A stretch of 5,393 nucleotides of DNA from Deltaproteobacteria bacterium (GCA_013349725.1 DUZB01000046.1:10616-16008), one strand, 5' to 3'; numbered from the stretch's first letter, positions 1 to 5,388 are shown. Notes: a model not told the origin generated them from the letters alone. Made by a program: numbers and translations.

Positions 1-413
1 CGGAGAAAAAAAGATGCCTTTCCCAAATGATATCTTGAATGTATATGGCGTGCCAGGCGCATATTGGCCAGCACCGAACTGTCCGGATAGAGTTCTACAT
101 TCTGGTGGGTACGGGCTATTCCGAGTCCGGCAAGTCGGTGAACCGGGAGGGAAGTGATTTCATTTCCGTTAAAGAATATCTGACCATTCCGGGGTCTGAA
201 AATACCGGTAATGCAGTTTAAAAGGCTGGTCTTTCCCGCGCCGTTGGGACCGATTATGCCAACCAACTCACCGGTCCGGACCGAAAGGTCTATTTTACTC
301 AAAGCGGCAATACCGCCCAATGACAGTGTAAGATTCTTCACTTCCAGATCCGCCAATCTATCCTCAGGCAGTGTCGAGGCGAAAATATTTGGTTCACCGC
401 GAAAGGCTTTCAT
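1..413 (-). CDS. livG: LivG-type ABC transporter ATP-binding protein, N-terminal part (runs off the left edge)
   Basis: Reading the minus strand from ATG at 413 gives 137 codons with no stop before the window edge. Visible motifs are a core start LEVKNLTLSLGG (about residues 23-34), Walker A GPNGAGKT (55-62) and a Q-loop region GIARTHQNVELYP (98-110, Gln104). The family usually has F where His103 sits. This pattern is typical of LivG, the cytoplasmic ATPase that energises branched-chain amino acid type (HAAT) uptake systems. Signature, Walker B and the H-loop lie outside the window. The start is uncertain: ATG413 lacks a close Shine-Dalgarno but overlaps an upstream ORF as ATGA, whereas TTG at 356 has GAGG 5 bases upstream and would give the more usual N-terminus MADLEVKN. 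It is divergent from the FadR-like gene. Such transporters in fatty-acid or aromatic-acid degraders may carry acids rather than amino acids, but the substrate cannot be read here. Confidence 0.93.
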   Translation of the reverse strand, partial: MKAFRGEPNIFASTLPEDRLADLEVKNLTLSLGGIAALSKIDLSVRTGELVGIIGPNGAGKTSLLNCITGIFRPRNGQIFFNGNEITSLPVHRLAGLGIARTHQNVELYPDSSVLANMRLARHIHSRYHLGKASFFL

Positions 414-520
414 AGGTTAACAGGCGCCTTCTGATGTTCCGGAACCCAGAACATATGGAAAAAGAAAAGGATATTGGCGTTCATTGGATCAAGCAGTTCT
501 GAGAGCAGGCGACGTTCCAT
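410..520 (-). CDS. Candidate 36-aa leader ORF coupled to livG
   Basis: This minus-strand ORF begins at ATG 520 and ends in TGA at 412-410, overlapping the livG ATG as ATGA. It has a purine-rich Shine-Dalgarno-like AAAAAGG six bases before its ATG. It starts MERRLLSELLDP and has a hydrophobic, aromatic middle (NILFFFHMFWV, residues 16-26). It resembles no family I recognise. The overlap is the classic arrangement for translational coupling, which would explain why livG has no good ribosome site at ATG413. It could equally be a chance ORF if livG really starts at TTG356. No run of regulatory codons for one amino acid is seen, so a classical attenuator peptide is not supported. Confidence 0.35.
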   Translation of the reverse strand: MERRLLSELLDPMNANILFFFHMFWVPEHQKAPVNL

Positions 521-551
521 GTTCAGCCTTTTTCCCAGGATTTGAAAAGGA

Positions 552-580
552 ATGGTATGCAACTTCAACTTTCTTGTCAA
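552..580 (-). promoter_or_regulatory. Sigma70-like promoter for livG
   Basis: On the minus strand a perfect -35 TTGACA (580-575) is followed by a 17-base spacer and TACCAT (557-552; 4 of 6 to TATAAT). The expected start is near 545, upstream of the 36-codon ORF and livG. It is a consensus match only. Confidence 0.45.
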
Positions 581-614
581 GAAGTAAGTCAGGACATCAG
601 GGGACGGGAATTGT

Positions 615-667
615 GCCTTTCCCCTCCTTCAAAAAGAAGCCGGCCGAACTCTTCCGGAGGAAAAGGC
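615..667. repeat. Imperfect inverted repeat abutting the fadR promoter
   Basis: GCCTTTCCCCTCC (615-627) pairs with GGAGGAAAAGGC (656-667) with one mismatch and one bulge, around a 28-base centre that contains CCGGCCG. The right arm ends exactly at the -35 hexamer of the fadR promoter. It may be an upstream protein site, a hairpin or coincidence. No gene reads through it in an orientation that would need a terminator. Confidence 0.3.
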
Positions 668-696
668 TTGACACCTCATTATGGGAATGCTATCAG
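668..696 (+). promoter_or_regulatory. Sigma70-like promoter of the fadR-etfBA unit
   Basis: A perfect -35 TTGACA (668-673), a 17-base spacer and TATCAG (691-696; 4 of 6 to TATAAT) point to a start near 703. That start coincides with the left edge of the TetR-type operator at 703-724, so a bound repressor would block initiation. The leader to the ATG at 742 would be about 40 bases. Confidence 0.6.
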
Positions 697-702
697 AAAG
701 CG

Positions 703-724
703 TATGAATGAATAGTCATTCATA
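703..724. promoter_or_regulatory. FadR-type operator (perfect 9-bp inverted repeat)
   Basis: The arms TATGAATGA (703-711) and TCATTCATA (716-724) are exact reverse complements around ATAG. The core TGAATGA-ATAG-TCATTCA fits, as I recall it, the published FadR box of Bacillus subtilis (TGAATGANTANTCATTCA) at every defined base. The site lies between the -10 hexamer and the start codon of a FadR-like TetR gene, the usual place for autorepression. In that family long-chain acyl-CoA releases the repressor. It is the only copy I found in the window, so etfB and etfA would be controlled through this promoter. Confidence 0.87.
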
Positions 725-741
725 AATAAGAAAGATAAAGT

Positions 742-1344
742 ATGGGAAAGAAAAAAAGCAACGAAAAATATCACAGGATCATTGCCGCCGCTACCACCGT
801 GTTTGCAAAAAAGGGCTTTTATCAGTCAAAAATAAGTGAAATTGCAAGAGAAGCACAGGTTGCAGATGGAACTGTTTACATCTATTTTGAAAACAAAGAC
901 GACATCCTGATCTGTCTCTTTGAAGAGCAGATGCAGATGGTCCTTGACAACATGAGGGGTCATCTTGCCGGAATAGACGACCCTGTAAAAAAGCTTGAGA
1001 AATTTGCCATGACCCATTTGGGACTGATTGAAGGAAACCCGGATGTAGCTGAAATCATTCAGGTCGAATTACGGCAGAGCGGCAAATTCATGAAAGAATA
1101 TCGTAATGAAAAGTTTCTTCAGTATCTTGACATTATTGAAGATATTATAAAAGAAGGCCAGGAAAAGGGGATTTTCAAGAAGGAAATCATCCCCGTTGTT
1201 GCAAAGAGGGCATTTTTTGGAGCACTGGATGAAGTTTCCCGATATTGGGTATTGTCAAGTCGGAAGCAATATGATATTCGGATAACCGCCGAACAGATCA
1301 GTGGTTATTTTCTGTCTGGCATCATGGTGAATTCGCAAGGGTAA
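742..1344 (+). CDS. fadR: TetR-family transcriptional repressor, FadR-like (fatty acid degradation)
   Basis: The 200-aa protein has the TetR layout. An N-terminal DNA-binding domain (about residues 8-56) includes IIAAATTVFAKKGF, a helix-turn-helix with SEIAREAQVADGTVYIYF (32-49), and then ENKDDIL. An all-helical ligand and dimer domain follows. Segments such as VADGTVYIYFENKDDIL, VELRQS (108-113) and FGALDEVSRYWV (159-170) strongly resemble B. subtilis FadR (YsiA), from memory. That protein represses beta-oxidation genes and is released by long-chain acyl-CoA. The start is the only ATG near the operator and promoter. Its ribosome site is weak but purine-rich (AAGAAAGATAAAG), which suits low repressor levels. 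The etfB gene begins 88 bases downstream on the same strand. Family assignment is very sure; the FadR role rests on protein similarity, operator match and the etf neighbours together. Confidence 0.92.
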   Translation: MGKKKSNEKYHRIIAAATTVFAKKGFYQSKISEIAREAQVADGTVYIYFENKDDILICLFEEQMQMVLDNMRGHLAGIDDPVKKLEKFAMTHLGLIEGNPDVAEIIQVELRQSGKFMKEYRNEKFLQYLDIIEDIIKEGQEKGIFKKEIIPVVAKRAFFGALDEVSRYWVLSSRKQYDIRITAEQISGYFLSGIMVNSQG

Positions 1345-1415
1345 TTCTTACGATAGTCGCACGGGATACCGTGTGGCATAAACAAAAATTTCCGGAGTTT
1401 CATCCCAAATTATTT

Positions 1416-1427
1416 GGAGGAAGGAGG
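1416..1427 (+). promoter_or_regulatory. Double Shine-Dalgarno fixing the GTG start of etfB
   Basis: GGAGGAAGGAGG contains two GGAGG cores. The second ends five bases before GTG at 1433, supporting this non-ATG start and suggesting strong translation relative to the weak fadR site on the presumed same mRNA. Confidence 0.8.
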
Positions 1428-1432
1428 ACAAA

Positions 1433-2227
1433 GTGAACATTATAGTTTGTCTAAAACAGGTACCGGACACTGAAACCCAGATCAAGATAGGATCAGATGG
1501 CGTGTCTATCGCAAGCGATGACGTAAAATGGGTAATGAATCCCTATGATGAGTTTGGCGTTGAAGAGGCCTTGAAACTCAAAACAAAATTCGGGGGTGAG
1601 GTCACGGTTGTGGGACTTGGCCCCAAGAGGGTCACTGAATCGATCCGCACTTCCCTGGCCATGGGGGCCGACAAAGGCATTCTGATCTGTGATGACGCAC
1701 TGGAAGGCAGCGATACACTTGCCGTTGCAAAAGCGATTGCTGCAGCCATCAAAGAAGTGGAATATGACCTCATTTTCACCGGCCAGCGCGGGGTTGACGA
1801 TGACCTTGGACTCGTCGGGGCATCTGTCGCTGAAATGCTGAATATCCCGCAAGTATCTTTAGCCATTAAGGTGGATGCGGCTGAGGATGGGAAATCGATC
1901 AAAGTATCAAGACCTGTTGAGGGGGAAACGCTTGTCATAGAGACTTCTCTTCCAGCCCTTGTCACGACCCAGAAGGGTTTGAATGAGCCGAGGTATGCTT
2001 CCTTGCCGGGAATCATGAAAGCAAAGAAAAAACCTCTTGCCGAAAAAACACTTTCAGATCTTGGGCTGGATGCCGCTGAATTCGGCCTTGGCGCAAGAAA
2101 GATAAAGATACTGGGATTGACGCCTCCACCGGCAAGAGGAGAAGGCAAAATTATTGAAGGGGAAAGTCCTCAGGATAAAGCTGCTGAACTGGCCAGACTG
2201 CTCCATGAGGAGGCCAAAGTATTTTAA
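1433..2227 (+). CDS. etfB: Electron transfer flavoprotein subunit beta
   Basis: The 264-aa protein is full length for EtfB (FixA family). It opens with MNIIVCLKQVPDTE, then WVMNPYDEFGVEEAL (33-47), GADKGILI (78-85), and the recognition-loop segment LNEPRYASLPGIMKAKKKPL (183-202). That segment is nearly the same as in human ETFB and docks onto acyl-CoA dehydrogenases; Leu191 matches the known anchor leucine by position. EtfB pairs with EtfA to carry electrons from dehydrogenases to a membrane quinone reductase, in the cytoplasm. The nucleotide-binding loop is unusual: TGQRGVDDDLGLVG (116-129) replaces the common G-K/R-Q-A-I-D..Q-x-G type, so the AMP or second-FAD state of this ETF cannot be called. 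The GTG start is fixed by the preceding GGAGG. The etfA gene follows after 84 bases. Confidence 0.97.
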   Translation: MNIIVCLKQVPDTETQIKIGSDGVSIASDDVKWVMNPYDEFGVEEALKLKTKFGGEVTVVGLGPKRVTESIRTSLAMGADKGILICDDALEGSDTLAVAKAIAAAIKEVEYDLIFTGQRGVDDDLGLVGASVAEMLNIPQVSLAIKVDAAEDGKSIKVSRPVEGETLVIETSLPALVTTQKGLNEPRYASLPGIMKAKKKPLAEKTLSDLGLDAAEFGLGARKIKILGLTPPPARGEGKIIEGESPQDKAAELARLLHEEAKVF

Positions 2228-2311
2228 TCAGAAGCCTCTCACTAAACCTCCAAAGTTTGGCGCAGAGTTACCGGCGAAAAGATCTGTTTTTATTTTTCAA
2301 GGAGATACGAT

Positions 2312-3295
2312 ATGGCACAGGGAGTATGGACAATTGCTGAGCAGAGAGAAGGAGAGCTCCGTAAAATCACCTATGAAATGGTGAGTGAAGGAAGGCGCCT
2401 GGCGGATGCCCTCGGCCAGGAACTGACAACGGTTTTGCTGGGTTCCGATATCAAGGATAAGGCCGCGGAACTGGCGAAATACGGCGCGGACAAGGTTATT
2501 GTGGCAAGCGATCCAAGGCTGGAACCTTACACTACGGATGCGTATGTTGCCGTGATTTCAGAACTTGTAAAGGCAGGTGATCCGGGCATTCTCATACTGG
2601 GCGCGTCTGTTCAGGGAAAGGATCTGGCCGCAAGGCTGGCTGCCCGTCTGAATGTGGGCATGGCACAGGACTGCACTGCCCTTGCGATTGAGGACGGCAA
2701 CCTGGTGGCAACCCGACCCATTTATGCGGGAAAAGCCTATGCGAAGCTGACTTACGAAAACAGCTTTCCACAGATGGCCACGGCCAGGCCCAATGTAATG
2801 AGTATCATTGCACCCGATGAATCAAGAACCGCGGAGATTGTTGATGCTTCTTTCAGTCTCGCAGATGATGCACTAAAAACGAAGGTGGTTGAAGTAACCA
2901 AGGATGTAAGCGGCAAAGTGGATCTCACCGAGGCGGATAAGATTGTATCCGGCGGTCGAGGAATGAAAGGCCCGGAGAACTATAAGATTCTGGAAGATCT
3001 GGCAGACCTGTTAGGCGCCAGTGTGGGTGCATCCCGTTCCGCGGTGGATGCCGGCTGGAGACCTCATACCGACCAGGTAGGGCAGACCGGCAAGGTGGTT
3101 TCTCCAACCCTGTATATTGCATGTGGAATTTCCGGCGCCATACAGCACCTGGCCGGGATGAGTACTTCCAAAGTGATTGTGGCCATCAATAAAGACGCTG
3201 ATGCCCCCATATTTCAGAAAGCGGATTATGGGGTGGTTGCAGATCTTTTTGACGTTGTCCCGGCTCTGACGGAAGAAATAAAAAAATACCTTTAA
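2312..3295 (+). CDS. etfA: Electron transfer flavoprotein subunit alpha
   Basis: The 327-aa protein is full length for EtfA (FixB family). The N-terminal domain (1-195) includes [13 protein letters not shown] and [17 protein letters not shown] (97-113). The C-terminal FAD domain shows [12 protein letters not shown] (213-224), [11 protein letters not shown] (239-249, Arg242), QVGQTGK (255-261), the family signature [16 protein letters not shown] (267-282, His279) and [11 protein letters not shown] (291-301). These contact the FAD that shuttles electrons between dehydrogenase and acceptor. All expected FAD-domain landmarks are present, so the protein should be active. AAGGAGAT (2299-2306) lies five bases before the ATG. 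It forms the heterodimer with the EtfB encoded just upstream. No acyl-CoA dehydrogenase or ETF:quinone oxidoreductase gene is in the window. Confidence 0.98.
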   Translation: MAQGVWTIAEQREGELRKITYEMVSEGRRLADALGQELTTVLLGSDIKDKAAELAKYGADKVIVASDPRLEPYTTDAYVAVISELVKAGDPGILILGASVQGKDLAARLAARLNVGMAQDCTALAIEDGNLVATRPIYAGKAYAKLTYENSFPQMATARPNVMSIIAPDESRTAEIVDASFSLADDALKTKVVEVTKDVSGKVDLTEADKIVSGGRGMKGPENYKILEDLADLLGASVGASRSAVDAGWRPHTDQVGQTGKVVSPTLYIACGISGAIQHLAGMSTSKVIVAINKDADAPIFQKADYGVVADLFDVVPALTEEIKKYL

Positions 3296-3309
3296 AAGGG
3301 CCTAACATC

Positions 3310-3354
3310 ATTCCGGGCTTGTCCGCTGACTTTTTGGCGGGCTTGACCCGGAAT
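3310..3354. repeat. REP-like hairpin downstream of etfA
   Basis: ATTCCGGG (3310-3317) pairs perfectly with CCCGGAAT (3347-3354). Inside, CCGC (3323-3326) pairs with GCGG (3337-3340), and GGGCTTG occurs twice as a short direct repeat. It begins 14 bases after the etfA stop. It may stabilise the mRNA end or help termination, but no T-run follows, so it is not a canonical intrinsic terminator. It resembles dispersed palindromes of the ATTCCGGG..CCCGGAAT type. Confidence 0.65.
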
Positions 3355-3373
3355 CCTGTTATTCAACCGTGAA

Positions 3374-3382
3374 CCGGTAAAT
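3374..3382 (+). repeat. Left flanking direct repeat of the palindromic element (possible target duplication)
   Basis: CCGGTAAAT here is repeated exactly at 3564-3572. The two copies bracket the 3384-3565 element, as a target-site duplication would. The right copy overlaps the last two bases of the right arm, so the true duplication may be 7 bases (GGTAAAT). Confidence 0.55.
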
Positions 3383-3383
3383 G

Positions 3384-3565
3384 GGGCTTGGTTCTAACGT
3401 GGTCCATTAGATTTATTTTCTTACTCATAATCTCAATCGTAATCATAATCAGGCAGCTCTAAAATAGGCTGTAAAAGAGTAAGATTATGATCACGATTAA
3501 GATTATGACTTTCCGAACGTACTCTCGACTAATTGGATCAAGTGGGCGAAATTAGAACCAAGCCC
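3384..3565. mobile_element. MITE-like palindromic element, 182 bp, no coding capacity
   Basis: The ends GGGCTTGGTTCTAA (3384-3397) and TTAGAACCAAGCCC (3552-3565) are a perfect 14-bp inverted repeat. Next inwards, TGGTCCATTAG (3400-3410) pairs with CTAATTGGATCA (3529-3540) with one mismatch and one gap. Further in, 3426-3450 pairs with 3483-3507 at 23 of 25 positions, in a motif built on repeated AATC/ATAATC units. CAGC..GCTG closes the centre. The whole unit can fold into one long hairpin on either strand. It holds no ORF and is AT-richer than its surroundings. Exact 9-bp direct repeats flank it. A non-autonomous transposable element (MITE) fits best; no transposase or parent element is in view, so mobility is inferred. 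Confidence 0.7.
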
Positions 3566-3572
3566 GGTAAAT
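3564..3572 (+). repeat. Right flanking direct repeat of the palindromic element
   Basis: This is the second exact copy of CCGGTAAAT, directly at the right end of the palindromic element; its partner is at 3374-3382. Confidence 0.55.
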
Positions 3573-3576
3573 ATAA

Positions 3577-3594
3577 CCCGTGAACGGTTTTTTT
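3577..3594 (+). terminator. Right half of a possible etfA terminator, ending in T7
   Basis: CCCGTGAACGGTT is followed by seven T residues (3588-3594). Alone it forms only a poor stem (CCGT/ACGG with a two-base loop, or AACC/GGTT around seven bases). If the palindromic element and one direct repeat are removed, AACCGT at 3365-3370 pairs with ACGGTT at 3584-3589 just before the T-run. That gives a more terminator-like arrangement for etfA. Confidence 0.35.
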
Positions 3595-3619
3595 CAGGCC
3601 GTCTCAGCATAATTTTTCA

Positions 3620-3647
3620 TTGACAAAAAGAAAAATCTGGATAAACT
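3620..3647 (+). promoter_or_regulatory. Sigma70-like promoter of the tRNA gene
   Basis: A perfect -35 TTGACA (3620-3625), a 16-base spacer and TAAACT (3642-3647; 4 of 6) would start RNA near 3655, about nine bases before the mature tRNA. A better -10 look-alike, TATATT (3650-3655), is too far from this -35 to pair with it. Confidence 0.5.
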
Positions 3648-3663
3648 GATATATTGTTTTTTT

Positions 3664-3740
3664 GGCGGTGTAGCTCAGGTGGTCAGAGCATGCGGCTCAT
3701 ATCCGCAGGGTCACTGGTTCAAATCCAGTCACCGCCACCA
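3664..3740 (+). tRNA. tRNA with CAT anticodon, probably elongator tRNA-Met
   Basis: The 77-base gene folds into a full cloverleaf. The acceptor GGCGGTG (3664-3670) pairs with CACCGCC (3730-3736), followed by discriminator A and an encoded CCA (3738-3740). The D-stem is GCTC/GAGC (3673-3676 and 3686-3689). The anticodon stem TGCGG/CCGCA (3691-3695 and 3703-3707) carries loop CTCATAT with anticodon CAT at 3698-3700. The T-stem ACTGG/CCAGT (3713-3717 and 3725-3729) carries loop TTCAAAT. The paired first base and lack of three G-C pairs at the anticodon-stem base argue against an initiator. A CAT anticodon could also belong to the lysidine-modified tRNA-Ile2. Elongator Met is favoured by overall look, without proof. 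Confidence 0.95.
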
Positions 3741-3936
3741 CAGAAAAAAAGATCCACATACGTTGACATATTTTCAACCGACCTTATTTTCAAGATCAAG
3801 AAGCGAGTTTTTTTGATCAAACCCCGGTAAGCAGGAAAAGGCGGCTCCATTGGTGTGGGTTGATGGACCGAAGCAGTAACGGAAGATGAGCACACCCGCT
3901 CTGTAGCCGCTTTGTACTTTGGCATGAGCTTCCACA

Positions 3937-4458
3937 ATGACCTTTTTCGAACCCCACCAGCTTATGACCTTGAGCGATGCCCTTGACATTGCCGAAGACG
4001 CCACAGGCAACCATTTCAAGTTCTCACTGGGGCAATGGAAAAATCACCGATATGACGTAAAAACCCTTTCCTCCATGGACGGTTATGAGGTCAATCCTGT
4101 GGCTTTAGCGGTATTGAACAAGGGAAAGACAATCATGGACGGGTTTGGGTCGAAAGCAAAAAACCTCGATTTTTATCTTATATGCCTGCAGGATCCTTTG
4201 ATCCTCAAGGTCCTGGAGAGGGACAGGAACCTGTCTCTCATGGCGCTTCTTGTGTATGTATTTACACATGAACTGGTACATATTGTGAGATTCTGTAATT
4301 TTTTTCAGCGATTTGATGCCCACGAAGAGGAAAAGATCAGAGAGGAAAAGGTTGTACACCGGACTACTTTTGAGATATTGCGGAAGCTTTCCCTGCCAAG
4401 TCTTGATTATGTCCTTGATTCTTATGAGAATCACAGAATGTGCAATCTGCTCTTTTGA
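3937..4458 (+). CDS. Uncharacterised protein with HELVH metal-site motif
   Basis: This 173-aa cytosolic-looking protein has no signal peptide or membrane segment. A hydrophobic helix runs straight into THELVHIVRF (110-119), an HExxH pattern with the bulky residues usual around zinc-protease active helices. A charged stretch, FDAHEEEKIREEKVVH (126-141), follows and offers His129, several Glu and His141 as a third metal ligand. I do not recognise the family. A small zinc-dependent hydrolase is plausible but unproven, and the protein is short for known peptidases. A TGA at 3925-3927 limits the start, so ATG 3937 is the longest choice. Its ribosome site is poor, and Met10 is an alternative without a better one. 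The FmdB-type gene begins 27 bases downstream on the same strand, suggesting an operon. Confidence 0.82.
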   Translation: MTFFEPHQLMTLSDALDIAEDATGNHFKFSLGQWKNHRYDVKTLSSMDGYEVNPVALAVLNKGKTIMDGFGSKAKNLDFYLICLQDPLILKVLERDRNLSLMALLVYVFTHELVHIVRFCNFFQRFDAHEEEKIREEKVVHRTTFEILRKLSLPSLDYVLDSYENHRMCNLLF

Positions 4459-4485
4459 AGAAAGCAAGACTGAGGAGGTTTAAGA

Positions 4486-4839
4486 ATGCCGATTTATGAA
4501 TACGAATGCGAAAAATGCGGTCACCATATGGAAGCAATACAGAAGATATCAGATGCCCCTGTGAGCGAATGCGAACTCTGCAACAGCGGCGTGAAAAAGC
4601 TTATTTCCCAGAGCACGTTTCATCTGAAAGGTACCGGCTGGTATGTTACCGATTACGCCTCCAAGTCTGCCGGGGTTTCAGGCGCGGCGAAAAGCGAATC
4701 TTCCGAGGGCGTAAAAAGCGATAGTTCCCCTTCGGAAAAATCTGAGGCGAAACCAAAATCCGCAAGTTCAGAAAATAGTACATCGGATAGTCCCGGCAAA
4801 AAGACTACTTCTGCCGGCTCGTCCAAAAAAAAGGAATAA
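4486..4839 (+). CDS. FmdB-family zinc-ribbon protein with Ser/Lys-rich tail
   Basis: The 117-aa protein opens with [12 protein letters not shown], the usual FmdB-type start. Cys8, Cys11, Cys29 and Cys32 form a CxxC..CxxC zinc ribbon. The conserved segment [16 protein letters not shown] (43-58) closes the domain. Residues from about 60 to the end are low-complexity, rich in Ser, Lys, Glu and Pro, ending SSKKKE, so probably disordered. The family was named for a putative regulator beside formylmethanofuran/formamidase genes, but its function in bacteria is not settled. GAGGAGG (4472-4478) lies seven bases before the ATG. The next gene begins three bases after the stop, so the two are surely cotranscribed. 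Confidence 0.95.
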   Translation: MPIYEYECEKCGHHMEAIQKISDAPVSECELCNSGVKKLISQSTFHLKGTGWYVTDYASKSAGVSGAAKSESSEGVKSDSSPSEKSEAKPKSASSENSTSDSPGKKTTSAGSSKKKE

Positions 4840-4842
4840 CTT

Positions 4843-5388
4843 ATGTATCTAAGGGATAGCGGAAGAGTACAGGACCAGTTGATCAAGAAACTTGAAAGAA
4901 ACGAAAAGCAGCGATCCTTCCAACAGGGAAGGTTTTTCAGGTTTCGGATCATGGAAATCCATAACAGGCTATGCCAGACGCTGCTTCAAGAAAGAGTTGT
5001 GGAAACTGACAACGCCGGTGCTTTTTCTGATTCCATTCTAAAAGGTTTGAAGAAGGCCCTGAACAGTTCAGAATTTGATTTCAAATATTTTATTTCGCCC
5101 ATACGGGATCTTATTCTCCGCCCCAACCCTTATTCCCTGTATATGACTCAGTACCTTATGGAGGTTCTCATAGAAGAACCTTTTATTATAGATATCTTCG
5201 GCACGGATGAGGATATCTATCACATAATCAACAGAGTCATCAGCCAGATCAGTCTCCAGTTTGAAAAGATGGAAAAGGATATCGTAACACAGCTGGGAAA
5301 GACCAAATCGTTAAAACAGGGCTCGGTTGAGTATGATATCGCGTTGGATGAACTGCTTAGAAAAAAAGTCGGAATTCCAGAAAAATAG
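4843..5388 (+). CDS. Uncharacterised 181-aa helical protein
   Basis: A complete ORF with AAGGA (4831-4835, inside the end of the preceding gene) seven bases before its ATG. The N-terminus is highly charged (QLIKKLERNEKQRSFQQGR, 12-30). The middle has a likely conserved core, LRPNPYSLYMTQYLMEVL (92-109), then EEPFIIDIFGTDEDIYHIIN (111-130). The C-terminus (about 133-175) is amphipathic and could form helices or a short coiled coil (ISQISLQFEKMEKDIVTQL). No signal peptide, membrane segment or catalytic motif is visible. I do not recognise the family. The three-base gap to the FmdB-type gene implies a shared transcript and perhaps a related job. Confidence 0.88.
   Translation: MYLRDSGRVQDQLIKKLERNEKQRSFQQGRFFRFRIMEIHNRLCQTLLQERVVETDNAGAFSDSILKGLKKALNSSEFDFKYFISPIRDLILRPNPYSLYMTQYLMEVLIEEPFIIDIFGTDEDIYHIINRVISQISLQFEKMEKDIVTQLGKTKSLKQGSVEYDIALDELLRKKVGIPEK

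Noticed and set aside
620..634. Strong Shine-Dalgarno GAAGGAGGGG on the minus strand
   Set aside because: No ATG, GTG or TTG follows at working distance with an open frame; the nearest ATG stops after two codons.
484..711. Plus-strand 75-codon ORF between livG and fadR
   Set aside because: No ribosome site, odd composition, no recognisable motif, and it runs through both promoter-like sites and into the operator.
1360..1373. CACGG-GATA-CCGTG hairpin between fadR and etfB as a terminator or operator
   Set aside because: Only five base pairs with no T-run, and unlike the FadR box; too short to claim a role.
1493..2148. Long minus-strand ORFs of 119 and 201 codons opposite etfB
   Set aside because: They are mirror frames of a clear, full-length etfB; the predicted proteins are low-complexity Ser/Pro-rich and have no family features.
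2250..2260. CCAAAGTTTGG palindrome between etfB and etfA
   Set aside because: Eleven bases, expected by chance at this length; no link to a promoter or ribosome site.
3794..3820. GATCAA..TTGATC inverted repeat after the tRNA as a terminator
   Set aside because: The six-base stem with a 13-base loop has its T-run inside the loop rather than after the stem.
3719..4019. Minus-strand ORFs of 65-81 codons between the tRNA and the HELVH gene
   Set aside because: They overlap the tRNA end or the HELVH gene, lack ribosome sites and show no motif; 3741-3936 holds nothing convincing on either strand.
4105..4467. Minus-strand 120-codon ORF opposite the HELVH gene
   Set aside because: The plus-strand frame has the HELVH motif, and the downstream same-strand genes support it; the minus frame shows no family.
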